64,000 nucleotides of DNA. Source: Xylocopa sonorina (lineage: Eukaryota > Arthropoda > Insecta > Hymenoptera > Apidae). The stretch is from the NCBI RefSeq assembly GCF_050948175.1, contig NC_135204.1, positions 9,539,473 to 9,603,472 on the forward strand. The letters run 5' to 3'. This document shows positions 12,602 through 27,600 of the stretch, piece after piece. A model generated the notes under the pieces. It did no database searches and was not told the DNA's origin. It saw nothing but the letters and a program-made list of their open reading frames with translations. Within the stretch, counting starts at the first letter, position 1. Every line of letters starts with the position of its first letter. A program made the translations under genes and the position numbers.

Positions 12602-15600
12602 GTAAGCGTTCGCCGCGAGAAATACCGCGGTGACGGCGGCCTCTTTCGCATTCCGTTTGATCCGCGCGCCGGCGGAAACGAAGTCTGAAAACGTGTCGAC
12701 GCGGTTCGTAGCTGGGAAAACCGCCTGGCTTTTGTCCTCTGCACCTCGCTTTTCCTCTGCCGCCCCCTTTACCACGCTTCATCGGGGTATTAGACAATTT
12801 TACGCGTCCACGGAACTGCTCGCCGTGCACCAGTGTCGGTTTCCGTTTATTTTCGCGTTGTTTGCGGGAGATGAAACTTGGCGGAACGTAAAGGGGACAC
12901 TTCGGGTGACTGTTGATTGGGTTAGGATTGGATTTGTGTTTCGTTACAGGATAACAACGCGTCATCTAACTTTGCAAAATTAGGAGCTCTGGTTCGGGTT
13001 ACGGGTTAATATATGCGGCTGCGCTGGAGTCGCGCGACTTGGCGTGATTCGCAATCGTGTTTTGCCAAAAATTCGCACAGTCGCGGAAAAAAAAGTGACC
13101 AACATGGAAACAGTCTGATAACTCGAACTCGCGGAGCAGCGGCAAAAAAGTAGATTGATACTCGCCAAGCGAGTTGTACACCGCCCAGGTAGCGTCCGAA
13201 AAACTTCGAGGCTCTGCATATTTCGTCATTTATCTTCGGCAACTGTTTCGCGTGCAAAGCTTTTTTATCCCCCACACGTACCTACGTATATATCTTGTAT
13301 TTAAAAGAAATGGCGGTGCAAAGAGGTGAGCAAAAACTACAACGAACAACGAGTTCTCCATCACCCTCTAATTTTTGTCGCTCCCGCGCAACTGTGCCAG
13401 CCGAAAACGGCGTGTCCGTTTAATACTTGAAGTTCGAAACGCTTCGCTCTCTGACCACTCGTGCTATTCGCTAACAAACTTCCCTGGGGCGGGCATTTTT
13501 CGGTGCGCGCAGATTTAAATGGCGGTCAACGAAGCGGACGCTCTGAACAAAAATTACTGCAACTTATTTAATCCACCTCATCTTCGCTCGTCCTACGGGA
13601 GACTTTTCATTACAACTTCCAAACGATCCTGCCTTTCCACCGTCAACTTGCGCAATTTAACTTACGCGATCGCGGCGCGGTTAGCAGCTTCGTTCGTCTC
13701 GGTTCTGAGGGGGTTGGTCGACCTTCGCGACCGCACAGGTGGCAACGCGATGTCCGTCAACGGCGTCGTTCTTGCACCATCGAGTTCTTTCTAGTCGACG
13801 TTATTTTTCGTAGCAAAAAGCTGCTCTTTCGGGGTCCCACGAACCGAGCTGATGGCGGTCGTTCAGGTACATAGACGCGAAGGGTGGTTGCCTCAGAAAT
13901 TGGCTGGTAGCGGAGGGTAACCGCGTACCAGGCAGCCACTTAATCTCCCTGACGGATGAGTATGAAATATACACCGCGAAGCGCGCTCGCTAAGCCTGTC
14001 CGTCACTCCGGATCGTTTACAATGCATCAATTATTATATCCGACGAGTTCATAACTGGGATACCTCGTGGAGGTGGTTGTTGGCGAACGCCTTCTGTAAC
14101 TAGAACTGACTAATGGCTGTCCCGGATGGTCTGTCGATAACCAAATGCGCCACGAAATTTCGTATTTCGTTAACGACTATCGCGTCGTTCTTTCCTCCGC
14201 GTCCTCCTCGTCCATTTGTCAGCACCCTCCGCCACGACCCTCTATAAGAAACTAGAAAAAAAGATACCCGACCAAAAAGAGCAACGTATGATCGTGTGTC
14301 TTCCAAATCGTTCGACGTGTCTTGGGCCACGAGCGAACAGCTCGGTCGGTGGAATTTTTGCCAGGGGAATTGCTGTCCGGAGTCGTTCCGCTTAGTGTAG
14401 AATGTTATTCGCCAAAGTCCATCCTGCTGCTACTCCGAGCTGCGCAAGAAAACGATCGCGAGCATGGACAGAAACTTGTTCCACGTCTACTCCCCTAACG
14501 AGAAGACACGGGGCTGGTCTTGTAAAAAACCTGACGAGCTCCGGGCAAGGAGCAGTTTAACGACGTCGTGGACGAGGAAGAGGGCGGATGGAAAAAGGCA
14601 CGGCGCGCGCGGCCGCGGGGAGGAATTCAGCGCGGGCGAATTAGGTAAATCTAGCGTGTCGCGGGCGTTTAACCGGGGACACGTCTAGGATAAGGTACGA
14701 ACACGCAAATTGCGGGAAAAGGTGGCTCGCCTGTTTCCACTTTAGCGTTGTAACGCGCTCCCTCCGCGGCGGATGGCGGAGAAATTTCCCTGGCGACCCG
14801 CAAGCTAAGTTTCGCTGCCGCGAGGAGGAAGAGCGGGAAGGTCGCGGTGGCTGGCGGAGGTATCCGTCGGTATCTGGAGCAACAGGGTGTTAAAGTGGCC
14901 AATAATGGAGGATCGGTTCAGAGTTCGTAACTGTAAATGTAGCTACGTGACGTCGTAAAAAGGGAATGAAAGATCTCGAGTGGGGTTCTGGGGTTGAGGC
15001 AGGTGCCGCGGTTGAATCTGCAAATCCAACTCGCCGAGTTTCCCCTCGAATTTTATTGTGAACTTCGCGGCTCTCGGTGGTCTTGGAAGTTCTATCTCGA
15101 TCGACGAGTCGAACTGGGTGGAGGGCGGTGGGTAGATGCGGAGAACGCCACCATAGTGGCTTTTTAAAGGAGACGATTGGTACTGTGACGGGATCAGAAA
15201 CTAGATATTTGCTGCATAAGAGACGAATAATACTCTTCGATAGTGTTCCTTCTGTCGGATCGTGTAAGAAAAGGTGCAATTATTAATTATGGGCGGAATA
15301 AAGCCGCGATTAATAAAAATTCTGGAAATACTGAAAGAATAACGAGCACTCTAGTCCGCGCCTTAACAAAACCAGGCTCCGCAGAGAGGTAAAGAGAGAA
15401 ATGGGCCGCAGACTTATCATGGAAATACCAAAGAGAAAAATCGGCGGGATAAAAGAGGATAAAGTCGTCTGGGCGGTGAAGAAAAAATTCATCTCGTGGC
15501 CAGCACGATTCCCAGCCGGTTCTCAATGGGCATCTTCGACTCGGCGATCCTCCTTTCTCCCGAAGTACGTGTCCACGAAAACTCATTTTCCGGCGGGCAA

Positions 15601-18600
15601 AGTGGCCCACTTTGATACTCGTCACGAATTCTGAAATCCGTGGGAGCAAAGAGTCCATTTAAAGATCACAGAGATTCCGCAATGAGGGGAGACAGACGCG
15701 GACGTTTGAAAGGGTATGGAAAAGGGGGAAAAGAAAACGGATGGAGAGCGGCTAAAGGACCAATCTGACGGCCGCGGACAGAAAGAAAAGGATTCGAGGC
15801 CTCGACGACGTCGAGGAAGATTTAAATTTCCGCCCTCGGCCTCGATACAACCCTCTAACCCTATCCCGCCAGCGACGTCTCTGTCTTCCGTGACGCAACG
15901 CTTCCATCTTGTTGCCTGGAAAATTATTTCCTCCCATCGATTTACTCGTCCGTGCTCCGCGTCCTTAACCAGCCGGAAGTTTTCTTTCTCTCGGTGCACG
16001 AAATTGTTGCGGGCTCGTGCCTCCCTTCTTCTCGGCTCGTAAGTACCTTCAGCCTTGAACTTTCAGCGAGAAGCGAATTGGAAACGACGAAGCGTCGAAG
16101 TTCCTTCGAAAGAAGGTCCATTTATGTTTCACTGTACGAAGTACTTTTATTAATAATCGACTCGACAGAGGCTAGCGGTGTTGTTTTTTTTTTTTTTTTA
16201 CCATGGAACTGTTACACTGTTGTTTGCGCCATAAAATTAGATTGCGATGATTAAACGAACACGAGTTGACGCGTAATAAAAATTGCGATTGCCTCTGAAA
16301 ATGGGAATAAAAATGGAGGGGGAAACAGAGTGGAAAATTGCTAGTGCGTCGTAACATATTGTAAATTATTTCAATACACGTTCCCGTACGCAAAACTCCC
16401 GATTGTTTACACAGCTTTTACGAGTGAGAGGAAACACGTTTTATTTTCCATTTTATTCGCACACTGAACACGTGGAATTGATGTCCGCGAGTAGGGGCAC
16501 GAGATAACTTCGCGCGCGCTTCATTGCGTCTATTGATTCAATTGATCTCTACGCGCGCCGATTACGATAGTTTTAGATCCAGTGCTGGGTTATAATTAAA
16601 CTACTCACGTATCCGAAAATCATCTCTCGAAGCAATTATAACAGTTTCACAATTTCGCAGATACTCCGCGCCATCGTTCGACGATTTACCGATGATAAGT
16701 TCCGCGCGCATCGACTCATTTGGTATCGCGAACCCCCGTTCCTTCCTCTAGCTGCCCCATTTTTTCCGCTGCTCTTCGTCCCGTTTTACTTTTCCTACTT
16801 CGACGCTCCAACTCGATGTAAAATATCCTCCACCCTCACCCGCGCCATTTTTTTTCGCACAGTCTCGAACATTTTTCTCACCGCTTCTGTCTCGTCCGTC
16901 CCACCCCGTATACATTTTTCAACCCCTCCGGTGCATAGTCCTGTTGATTTGCGGTAAACCACAATATGGCCTGCTCGAGAAAAATATCGCCCACTTAACC
17001 CTCTATAAAACAAATTCTTCGCCTTCCTTTTTCCACCGCATCCGCCTTCTTTCCGTTTTTTTTTTTTTTTTTTTTTTATATCCCTCCTTTTATTTTGTTG
17101 CCGGCCCATCCGTTTCCCGTTCGCTCCCGCTCCGATCGAGAAATACGTCGAGCATTAATGCGGATTTCGAGGCTTCGATTTTTCAGGGAATCCCCGGGAA
17201 TAATTTCAACTATTGTCCCGAGGATCGATCGACGATTATAAATTTCTCGGCCTTCTACTACCGTAGCTCGCCGCGGAGGGATGGTCGCCATGACATTATC
17301 GGCGAATTTGTGTTGAACAGTTTCTGAATCGTTCGCAATCGATACTCTATATTGTCCCGCGCTGCGAAATTTGATAAACGCGCTGTTTAACTTGGAACAA
17401 TCGTTCGAACTGCCGGCAAGTATTTCAGTTTTAATTATCTACCGCGGAGGAGTACTCGCGGTATTATCGTACGTTGGCGTTCTAATGAATCATCGGGAGC
17501 ATTTAGCGAAATCATTTCTCGACGATGCAAAGTGTGCGTCGTTCGAATAATTATCTCTGAGAGGAACGATTCGAACCCGTAAAATCGTACAACGAACTCT
17601 TAATTGAATAATTGCCAAGAAGGAAACAGTTAAAAATGGTTTCATCCCCCTCGATGTGATACACCAGGATGCACTTTACGAGTTTTCGGGAATAACCCCA
17701 CGATTCTTCGCACGGTCGTTGCAGAGGGATGAATCGATCGCGTGAAATTGTTCTAAAAAAAAAAATAAAATAAAATAAAATAGCTTGGATCGATGGCGAA
17801 TGTTCGCCCGCGCTGCGATAGTCCCGCGAAGTTGGATCGCGGATAGATTTCCAGCGGGAAGCGAAACTAATTACGGAGGGAGTAATTAAATTTTGATATG
17901 ACGTTCTGATTAAATTCTCGTCCACGTGTGTTGAATGGTGAAAAACGACGAAATTTACGACGGCTGTTCTTTAATTTCCGTGCGATAGAACGTATATTTT
18001 CTTTTCCTTTTACCCCCTCGTTCTTCATTTTTTTCTCATCGATAATAAAATCGTATCCCGTTACATCGCGATGTATTTCAAAGAGAGGAAATTACAGACC
18101 TCGTCCACACGCGTATTAATTACGTTCCCTGACGTGGAATAATTTTTATTTGAGAATTCAATATTCAGACGACTGGCATAGTTTCTGCGTTTCAAATACG
18201 GACGGCAGCCGCGCGTTTTACGTTTGCCTCGATGGAATTTCAATAATCCGATCGATGGACGTACGCGAGCATAATGAGTGTGCCTTAATTTCATTAGAAC
18301 CGAGATGACTATTTGAAATATTTATATATCACGCGTACTACGCTGTTCAGGTATTCGATGTACCGAAGAAATTGCAATTACGAAGATTCCTCTGCCTAAA
18401 ACTACCAAAATTCCAATTAACGAAGAAATCGCGGAATTGATGAAGTGTCCAGGAGATTTATAGACGCGTGCATTTTTAATTAACGACGCGATAAAGATCG
18501 TCGATGTTTGAGGGACGGCGCTGAATCGACGATGAAACTGACTTGTGCTTTTTATTCTCCTGTTTCAGAGCGGCACGAGGAACCCCACGGTGAAGTTGTT

Positions 18601-21600
18601 TTACGTCGACCTGGAAAAGGTGATCCAGGGTAAAGTGAGCTTAACTGAAATCGAGGCGCCGGCCGAGTTGTCCTCCAAGGAGCGAATTTTATCCGCCGTC
18701 GCATTTCCCACGGACAGCCTCGTGTACGCGACCTGGATGAACAGGGTGCAGAACGAGGCGTACTTTCATTTATGTTACGTCCACGATCGTCAGCCGAATT
18801 GCACCGTCGTACGTATATATTATACACTCGCGTGCATATGCATCAAATTCATAGACGGAGCTTTTTACCTCGACTGTTCCTACCTTCAACGAAACGGGGC
18901 CAACAGTGGCATCTATAAGTCTACGATAATCAACTTTTTGCTCATTCGAGTGCAAAAAGAAGACTCGGGGAATCGGTTTCCATTTTAAATCTCACGAGTT
19001 CCCAGGTTGAATTAGTTTCGAAATGAGTCTGAACTCCTGTAAACATCGAACATTCCTCTACAACCTTCTCGAGTCATCGATCAAGAAATTTGCAAGATCT
19101 TTCAATTTCCTTCGTCAAACAAACGTCTCCATCGCTCGTCGAACCGCGGTACGCTCTCCCAGCTTCCGATCGTCAGGTTGTGGAACCCTTTCGTCCATGC
19201 ACGAAAGCACGAGTCGATCGAGTCCGACGTCGCGCAATTTTTCTTCCAACCACCGGACGGATCACGTGTTCCCTGATCGACGAAGAGGGTTGGAAGGGGT
19301 TGCCAGTGGTGGACGGACGACGAATGAAATATTCATCGTTGCAGGCGCTGTCGCACGTCGAGCAACACGGATGGGTCGAGCAGTTCGAGCCGCCTGTGTT
19401 CAGCGGTAACGGGGACTCGTTCCTGACGATACTGCCGAAAAGACAGCACGACGGCACCCACTGGAGGCACGCAGTCGCAATTACGAACGTAACCTCGGGC
19501 ACCCCGAGCACCGTCGCGCTCACTTCCGGCCGCCTCGTCGTCACGGAGATTGTCTCTTGGGACCAGGAAAGGGAGAGCTTGTAAGTACACGCTCGTAACT
19601 GTCAGTCTGTTAATCCAGTCGCGAAAAAGGGAACCGCTCTGTGTCTTGTTAATTTAACTCCTTGAAAAATGATTTGTCTAAAATTCCACGGTGCACTCGA
19701 AATGAAATTTCGTCTCGATATATGTTGCGGATTCCCAGAAAGACGCGCGTTTCTGTCTCTCCTAAATATCGAGAGATAGATTTGTTGCTGGATTTCCGGG
19801 TTGCCAGTATCCTATCTCCTTCGTTCGGTTTCGACCTCGAGTTAGTTATGACCGTACGGATTTGCGTTCCGATGGAAATTCGGTACGACGGAGCTAGCTC
19901 AGACTTGGCTGGTCCACCAGTCGTCCTGAATCGCGCGACAGTCGCCCGCGATGGCCAGGGTGGCTCTCGGACGCAAAGGCCAGTTCGAGCGCGGGTCGTT
20001 GCACTTACGAAACCGCCCCTTAACGTCTCTCCCCTGGCTCTCTGAAGAGCCTCGGAAAATTCACGCTGACGAAAGGCAAACGCGGAATTCCCTGTAGCCA
20101 AAGGAAATCCTTCTTATTCCAACTGTTCGGGCAGTTTTTACCGCGGAAAAAGTTCCATTGTAACTTCCACTGAATCCGACCAGTCACTTTTCCAATCCGT
20201 TCTGATCGCGTCCCCTCTCTCGGTTTCGAACTTCGTTTCCGTACACGATGACTCGCGTGATTTTATCAAGAACAATTTTCGCCAGCCCTCGTTGGACGTT
20301 GAATCACCTGGCGGACCTCGAAGAACGCTCGTACGTGTAGTTTCAGCTGAGTTACCTACGCGCCCTTCGTTGCTGCTCGATAAAATGGCCCTTGTAAGGT
20401 AGGATATTACGCCAGGGGGACACGCGTTATTGAGGATCCTCGTTGAATCACGGGGCAAACGTCTACGTGGCAAGGAACAGGGGCCATCTAAGAAACGTTA
20501 TCATTTATCACGTAAACGCACCGTTAGGCATTGATACTGTGCTCGTCCCACCTAATTCAATCTCGCCGCGCCGCGGAACAACTTCGAATGGCATTCATCA
20601 TCCGCTAAAAGCGTCCGCAAGGCGTTCAACGGTTCACGGTCCCCGAGGAAATTAATTTCCCCCGCTGTGATTCTTCTTGTATTCAGGATTTTGTCGCCCT
20701 CCGAGAACGTCCGATGGGGATAAAAAATGGGAGTTTCCCGCGCCGCTGTCAGAGGACTTTCTCCGTTCCGCGTAGATCGTTCCACGGTACCAAGCGTGCC
20801 ATTTCTTCTAGCACAGATAAAAATATCGAGGACGTTCCGTGGGTAATAATTCTTGAATATTTATCGAAACGGGGACGTCGCGAAGGATACGATCGCGCGA
20901 TGAAATTCGTTTCGAAAATGTATCACGGATTCTAAGGAAGCGATGGCCGCTCGAGATCGACGTGTGTTGCGACAGCGTGTAATACGGTTGGAAATTGTGC
21001 TTAAAGGAGGCAATATTTTTGTTCACAGCGTTCCTCGCGGAGAGGAACGAGTTGATTCTCCGGGGCAAGTGCGGCCCTTTTAGCGTCTTTACTCGCTCGA
21101 TATCGGAAACGAGTGGGAATCGCCTTAGGGATACAAGGCGGGCAAGAAAAATAGCAGCCGTATAAATTGTTTGCCACGCCTCGATTTCAAAGCGAGGAGT
21201 CAATGATCACCGATGCGAGCACCGTTTCCCCTCAAATTTCACGTGCGACGCTACCTTCTTCCCCTCTTTCTCTCTCGTCTTGCAAATTACAAATCGTAGA
21301 TGAATTGAAAAGAGAGACAGACGGCGAAAGTGTGCCATCGATTTTCTTTCCCGGATAATGGTCCGTTCGGGAAGCGATCGTTGTTTGAATTGCGCCGCTC
21401 CGCCATAGTTCAGGTTCGAACATTTGTCTTAGATAATTAACGAGGTACATAGACGGTGCTCCGGCTCTGTGCAATTTAATGTAATTCGATCGGTGCTCCC
21501 TCCAGGAGTCTGTTCACGGGTATAAAGAACGCGTCCAAGTTCACTTAGGTTAATTATTATCGAACCATCGTATTCAGGGCTCCGTGCGTGGTCTGGCGCG

Positions 21601-24600
21601 ATGCGACTGGCCTGAATAACCATCGACGGTTTTCCTCGCAGCGATGAAAGCCACGCTCGACGATGCAACCCGTGCCTGTGAGCATCGCCGCGCTTCATTT
21701 TCGACTCTTAATCAATCGGAAAATCGTGACAGGCTGTTTCGAGGATTTCGAATAGTTCGGAATTGATCTCGCGAGGAGACTGCGCCGCGACGGCTGCCAA
21801 TTGGTTGGATTAATCAGAACTAATTCGAAAGTTGTTCGCTAAGAGATCGTGGAAAGAAGTCGAAGAAAAAGGAGGAGGGTCGTCGGTATCTTTGTTCTCG
21901 CGGGACTTTTCAATCCTGTACTTTATTGCTCTAGAATTCCACCACTAATTATATATATATATATCGACCCCTTATTATAGAAAGCTATTAATTAAAACGC
22001 TTTGGTCGCAAATGACCGTATCCTTGTCGTTCTGATAACAGGCTCGTAGCAGTGATAAAAAAAATATAAGCGGATATATATCGTTCTAATAAGTAGATCA
22101 AATTATAAGAACCAGAGCATCGTTGCTGGAATCACTGCATTCGACACGACGAGCCTGAGTAAGACTCTCGAGTCGTGCTTCTCAGGATTCGTTTCCTCTT
22201 CTGTCTCTCCCTTGCCTTTCTCTCTACCAAACACCTACACATCCGTACAGCCATACCACTTGTACATTTTACATCGCCTTTTCTACTTTCCGTTAATCGC
22301 AGCTTCGAAGTCGAACGATCGTCGCGACGGCGATACAACGAGAGCGGCAGCGCGGAACAGTGATATTAAACGGGCAGGACATCCGCTAGGAAACACACTA
22401 GTCGCCATCGAGCGAGCTTTCGAAACGCACTCGGCCCTCGTCCACGTCACTCTCGTCCGTCAACTCGCGTTCGAATCTCGTTAAGCGACTCTCCAGCCGA
22501 ACATCATTACAACAACGCGTCCCATCTAAACTCGCACCGCGACACCCGCTCGTCAAGAACCATTCCGTGTCCCACTCGTCGACTTGTCAGCACGATCGAC
22601 CGTGAAGCGTACTCCGATTCCCTCGAACAGCCGTCGAATTTAAGTTCGCGACCCTCGATCCCAAGATTTACTTGGCGAATTAGCCCCGCGACGCCTCGCA
22701 GAGTCGTCGTCGCACGGAAACGTAGGCCGGATGTCTGCGAACCGCGACCGTTGCCGCGGATTCCGCGGCCTCCCCGATCCTTCGAGGTGTTAATTCGCCA
22801 GTAAACCAGCCGAACTTCCCGCAAAGTTGCTCCGCCTCTAATTAAGCCGATGGCTGCCTGTTAAATTGCCGTCCTGGGAACCGAAGTCGCCCCGCGAGGA
22901 CTTCGTAAGCGGGACTTTTTACGATTTCAAGGAGATCGTTCGAGTTAATCGTCGAACGAACCGTTCGGACCGCGGGACTATTTGAATTTCCCGCGAGTGT
23001 TCCGAGTTTGCGTTCCGTTTCGAGAGGATCGCGCGCGATGGATCTTTTGGGCAGTTTACGAAAGTCGTTTCGAGCGCGAGGAGTCGGTTTACCTGGCTGT
23101 TTAATCGAAGAATCGGTAGGCTTGGTTTAAATAGCGGTCGTTAAAGAAAGAGAGAAATTAGTTGGCCGATTGTAGGGGGCCACGCGAACGAGCTCTCGGG
23201 GAGTTCGAACTCGAGCCTACTCCATCAGAAACTACCCTGCTATTGCCCCATCGAGACCGCAATCCCGCGGCTCTCTATCTTCCCCGAGTGGAGATTTACG
23301 GGTTCTCCGTAACCCTTCCACTTCCTCGACTCATCGATTCATCGTTCATCCGGAAACACCGCCGGGCACCGTTTAATTTTCATCGGGGGTAGAGAAAAGA
23401 ATAATTGTTCCGGAATTTTGGAAAATTCCAACGAGGTCGAGGAGTCATATCGAACTCTTCTACGATCCCTGAAATTTGTTCGATTTCTCTTCTAATTCGC
23501 GCGATTATAGATAATAACGACCAGACGTTTCTGCGTATCTCGAAGAAACGAGAGTCCCCAGTCGAGCGTCGAGAACTTGCCCTCACGTTTTCGTCCTCCG
23601 GCTCTCTAATACAATTCGAGCGAGGAATAATGCAAGACGCGCTATATATCAGTGACGAAATCACACGAGACACGGTAACTCGGTCCATTTCTCCGTCACG
23701 GGCTGCCTAACAAAGTGCCTAGCTACTTTACACCATTTACGGTCGCCACCGCGCGCTTCTACGGCACAGGCTCGTTAATCTAACAGGTGACATAACGCTG
23801 GAACGACGTGCACTCGAAGTGCAGCAAGTATATCGCCGGTATGACGTGCGCCGTGCAGGTGAACACCTTCGTTAAACTGATTAAATCGGGGTCCAAGATG
23901 CTCGTACCTCGTAGACACCAGCATAATTTGCACTGAACTCCTTGGCAGTGTCCTTGGCCATCCGTCTTCTTCTCGACCAGTTTCTGTCCGGTTCCTTGGG
24001 AATCGACGGTTCCTCCTTCGCGTTATTTCGCGACTTTTCCCAGAAGCGCGTATCCCTCGACGGAAACTTCCGGCAACCGTCAGTGGCCGCGCTCGCAACA
24101 AAGCGAAATCGTGGGACGAGGATCGTGGCACTGGGGATTCTTAGCGAACGCGTCGAGCAACGCCATGCAAACTCGATCGCCAGGACGAAAACCGCGTCTG
24201 CTACCGCTGGTAATCTCACGAGTCGTTAGCATTCTCGAAAGTGCCAGCCGCCGTCGCGGCGCGTTCCGCTCGCGGATCAAAGAGAATCCCCGTTATCTAA
24301 ATCGGCGAGACGGCACGCGGATAAATTTCAGTGGAAATTTAACGACAACTATATTTTCGGAGTATCTCGCGGCGGGGAACGAAATAGGAATTTTTATTCG
24401 AGCGGATGCCGCCGAGCGGAATAACGAGGTGAGAGCGAAGGGGGTGGGAAAAATACACGGCGACAGAGTCGAAGTTGCCACTCGACGAGTTCTAGCGCTC
24501 CCCAACTCTCCCGCCGCAGAGACTGCGATCGCGTTTCCGAATGCAGAGCTGCACATCCGGTCGATTCGCGTCGCGGTGAACCGAGACACGCGAAACCGCC

Positions 24601-27600
24601 ATCCGCCGTCGGTCGGACAAACCAGTGCCCGCGGGGCGAGCGCGTTTCCCGTCTTTATACGCGCGCGACTGATGAACCTAACGAAGTAACCTCGTTAGGC
24701 ACGGCTGTACGCGTAATACGTAAACGGTACCGCGTGACGCGCATGAATTAATCGTCGGGTACATTGTGAACAGAGGGACCAGCTCAAACGCGGCTAGTTA
24801 GCGATGCGTTTACCCTCGACGAGAATCAGTGCCAATTCCAGCTATTAAGAAGACCGCTCGTACGGTCGCTAATGGCCCGTCGATGGCACCAAAAGCCTGT
24901 TCGAGTCGCGCACACTCGGATGTGCTCGCGAAACGGACTTTCGAGGGGCTCGAGGACGTCTTTCAGGGCGTCGTCAGCTGGTCGCGATTGAGCCAAGGTG
25001 CTGAAGGGTAGGAGAAGGTTGTGGCTCGCGGCGGTAAGATCTCTGAGCGGCTCTGATTGAAGTTTTTAGATCCCAAGTGGATGTTTGAGTGGTGGACGCT
25101 GAGGTTAACTGGTTGCGATTTCGGAAACGGACGAGAAAAAGAGATCCGGGGGGTTGAGGTGTGCGCTTTGAAGCCACGGAACGGGCAATTCTTGGGCTAC
25201 CCGGTACTTTAAGTGGTTAATGGGGGGAAAAAGCTTCGGGAAGAACGTTGCAGTCACTGGAAAGCTTCTCGGCTACTAGGACTGTCCGCACTGGGTAAAC
25301 CGTGAAGTTAAATATCTTCAAACCAGTGCCACGATCTTCGAGGATATAATCCCCTCAATTTCCAGACAAATTAAATACCAATATAGCAATTGTATTCGTT
25401 ACGAAACCAGAGAATTTCTTGGATCAGAAACGAACTAAAATCACTACTAATCCAAGTTTTCAGTTACACAGAGTGATTCGTGGTTAGATTCCTCTGAACT
25501 TGGCAAAGTTTTGTGTACCCCAGGAATTTAGCGAATTTGCCCAATGCAAACGTTATCAAAGTATTGTCGATGACACTTCGCGGTCCTATCTCGCCAAAGA
25601 ATATGATTTACACGAGGAATTGCCAGCGCGCGAATCTAATAGACCGTGAGAGAACATTAAGTACACTGATTTCGATGGTTCGATGGTGAACGTGAATGAA
25701 AGAGGGAGAAACAGAGTAGCTCGTGAGACTTGTAAATGGCGTTGTCCCCTAAGTGATACAGGTTAATTATTTCTCCAGTCGAGTCGTTTTCCACCCTCGC
25801 GAAGACTTCGATATCGACACGTTCGACTCGTTTGTTCCTCGATTACCAGTCGCACAGTCAAGGTGTTTCCTCTAGCAATCCTCGCGACTTCCAGCTCCTG
25901 TACATTTTCCGATACTTGAGAATTGACGCGCGCGAGAGTCTTCTTACGGCGGTGGATTTAATTGCCGGCGGGGAATTACCATTCGAGGGAGATTAAGGGC
26001 CGTTATTCTCGGCGGGAACAAACCAGCTTCCTCCCGCAATCGATATCGTTAATTCCTCGCGGCGTCCCGGCGGCGATTAAAGTATCGTTACGCGAGAATC
26101 GAGAGTACACGGGGACCCGGTTACCATTCGTTCCGGCGTACCGCAAACGATTGCCCTGTGATGCAATTTCGCGAGCGTCGGCGTGTTTCTTGCACCGCAC
26201 CGGGCGCGCCGTAATGGCGTGGAAAGTGGCCCGCGGAACTTTCATCACTGCTATACCATCCCCTGGAAGATAATCCCGCTTCTATGAAGCGGAAACGCGC
26301 GGACCAAAAACTGAACGGGACCGAAAGAACCGCGGTTCCTGCTACCGGGGATATAGCTTTCCAACGGCAGTAACATTTTCCTCGACGAACGAGAGTTCCT
26401 CGATACGACGCCTTGGGAACCATCTTACGCTGGCACCGCCTAACAGATCGCGTCTCCTAACGTTTAACAATATTCAATGACGCCTCGCGAGAGATAGAAC
26501 GCGACTCGCGATCTCGAATTCACGTACAGCAATTTGGTAGCCATTTATTGCGACAAACGCAAGCTTACCGTTGAATTAAAGGGGAATTGGATCAACCCCG
26601 AATTGCTCCGTTGAAATTGTATCGTTCGATCGATACGTTCGCGCATCGTGCATTGATACTTCTCTAGTTTGTTGGCTGGTTGATAGGTGTTTATAACTGG
26701 TTGCGGCAGTAAAGGGTTAATGCTGTGTTTTATCGTCCCTTTTATTATGCACGCACCTTTTTCGATCGCAATTATCAGTGTTTATACGGGTTTGGTAATG
26801 TAGCGACCGTCCCGGTAGCCAATATCGAGCGGGAAATTTATTAAATTGGAATTTCAATTATGATCCGACCGCGAGCTTTTCCGATCCCGATTAATCGGTA
26901 TTTCAATCGATCGACGCCGCGGTTATCCGGGCTGGGTAATAGCGTTTGTCACAAACGACAGATTCGTGATCTATACGAACGTGAATTTTCAGTTTCACAG
27001 CTCACGGGCCATCCCTCTCTTTGGTGCCAGCTAGTTTTTCGTTCGTTCTTCATTTTTTAACGGAATCCTGCTACCCCGAGGTTCGATGCGTGACAGATTT
27101 TTTCTACCGGCTTATTCGCGGCACGCGTCCGTTAAATTTTCAACATTTTCCGCTCCCGCGGCAATTCCGTATCTTTCGAAAAATTTTCAGCCCCGATACA
27201 GCCGCGAAACTTTCACGTTCGAACAAGTTTCGCGCAAATGAATCTCTGTTTTCTTTATTACTTTTCCGAAACTCGATATATTCCGTACTGAATTTTTGGC
27301 CGTTCACACAATTTCGAATCCGCCTCGCTTTTTCCGGCTTCGTTAATTCACGCCGGTTTAACGAGCGGACAGGTATTCTATTTTACGAATAATCTGTATT
27401 ATTCCAGCCTCCGCGGCTGGAACGTAAGGAAAGTTTTATTTACCGTGCATTCCTGTATTCGACTTTTCCATTAACCTAAACTGTTCCATTCAGCTTATCC
27501 CGTGGAACTCGAAACTTCGTTAACTGCCGCGCTAATGGACCGACAAATTTCCTATCCCTTATTTCTATCGATTCGATATCTCCATCTGAAAAGATCGACG

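Larger units (their letters stand above)
12602..18568 (+). other. Peptidase intron 1 of the window
   Basis: About 6.0 kb, starting GTAAGC and ending TTTCAG. It holds poly-T runs at 16184-16199 and 17056-17077 and an A/AAAAT repeat at 17755-17781. No nested gene is recognised. Confidence 0.85.

Noticed and set aside
17567..17580. GATTCGAACCC, resembling a tRNA T-loop on the minus strand
   Set aside because: No matching A box, anticodon arm or acceptor stem within the required distance.
24111..24689. 192-codon plus-strand open frame
   Set aside because: Arg/Ala-rich translation of CpG-rich intron sequence, overlapped by equally long frames on the other strand; no domain.
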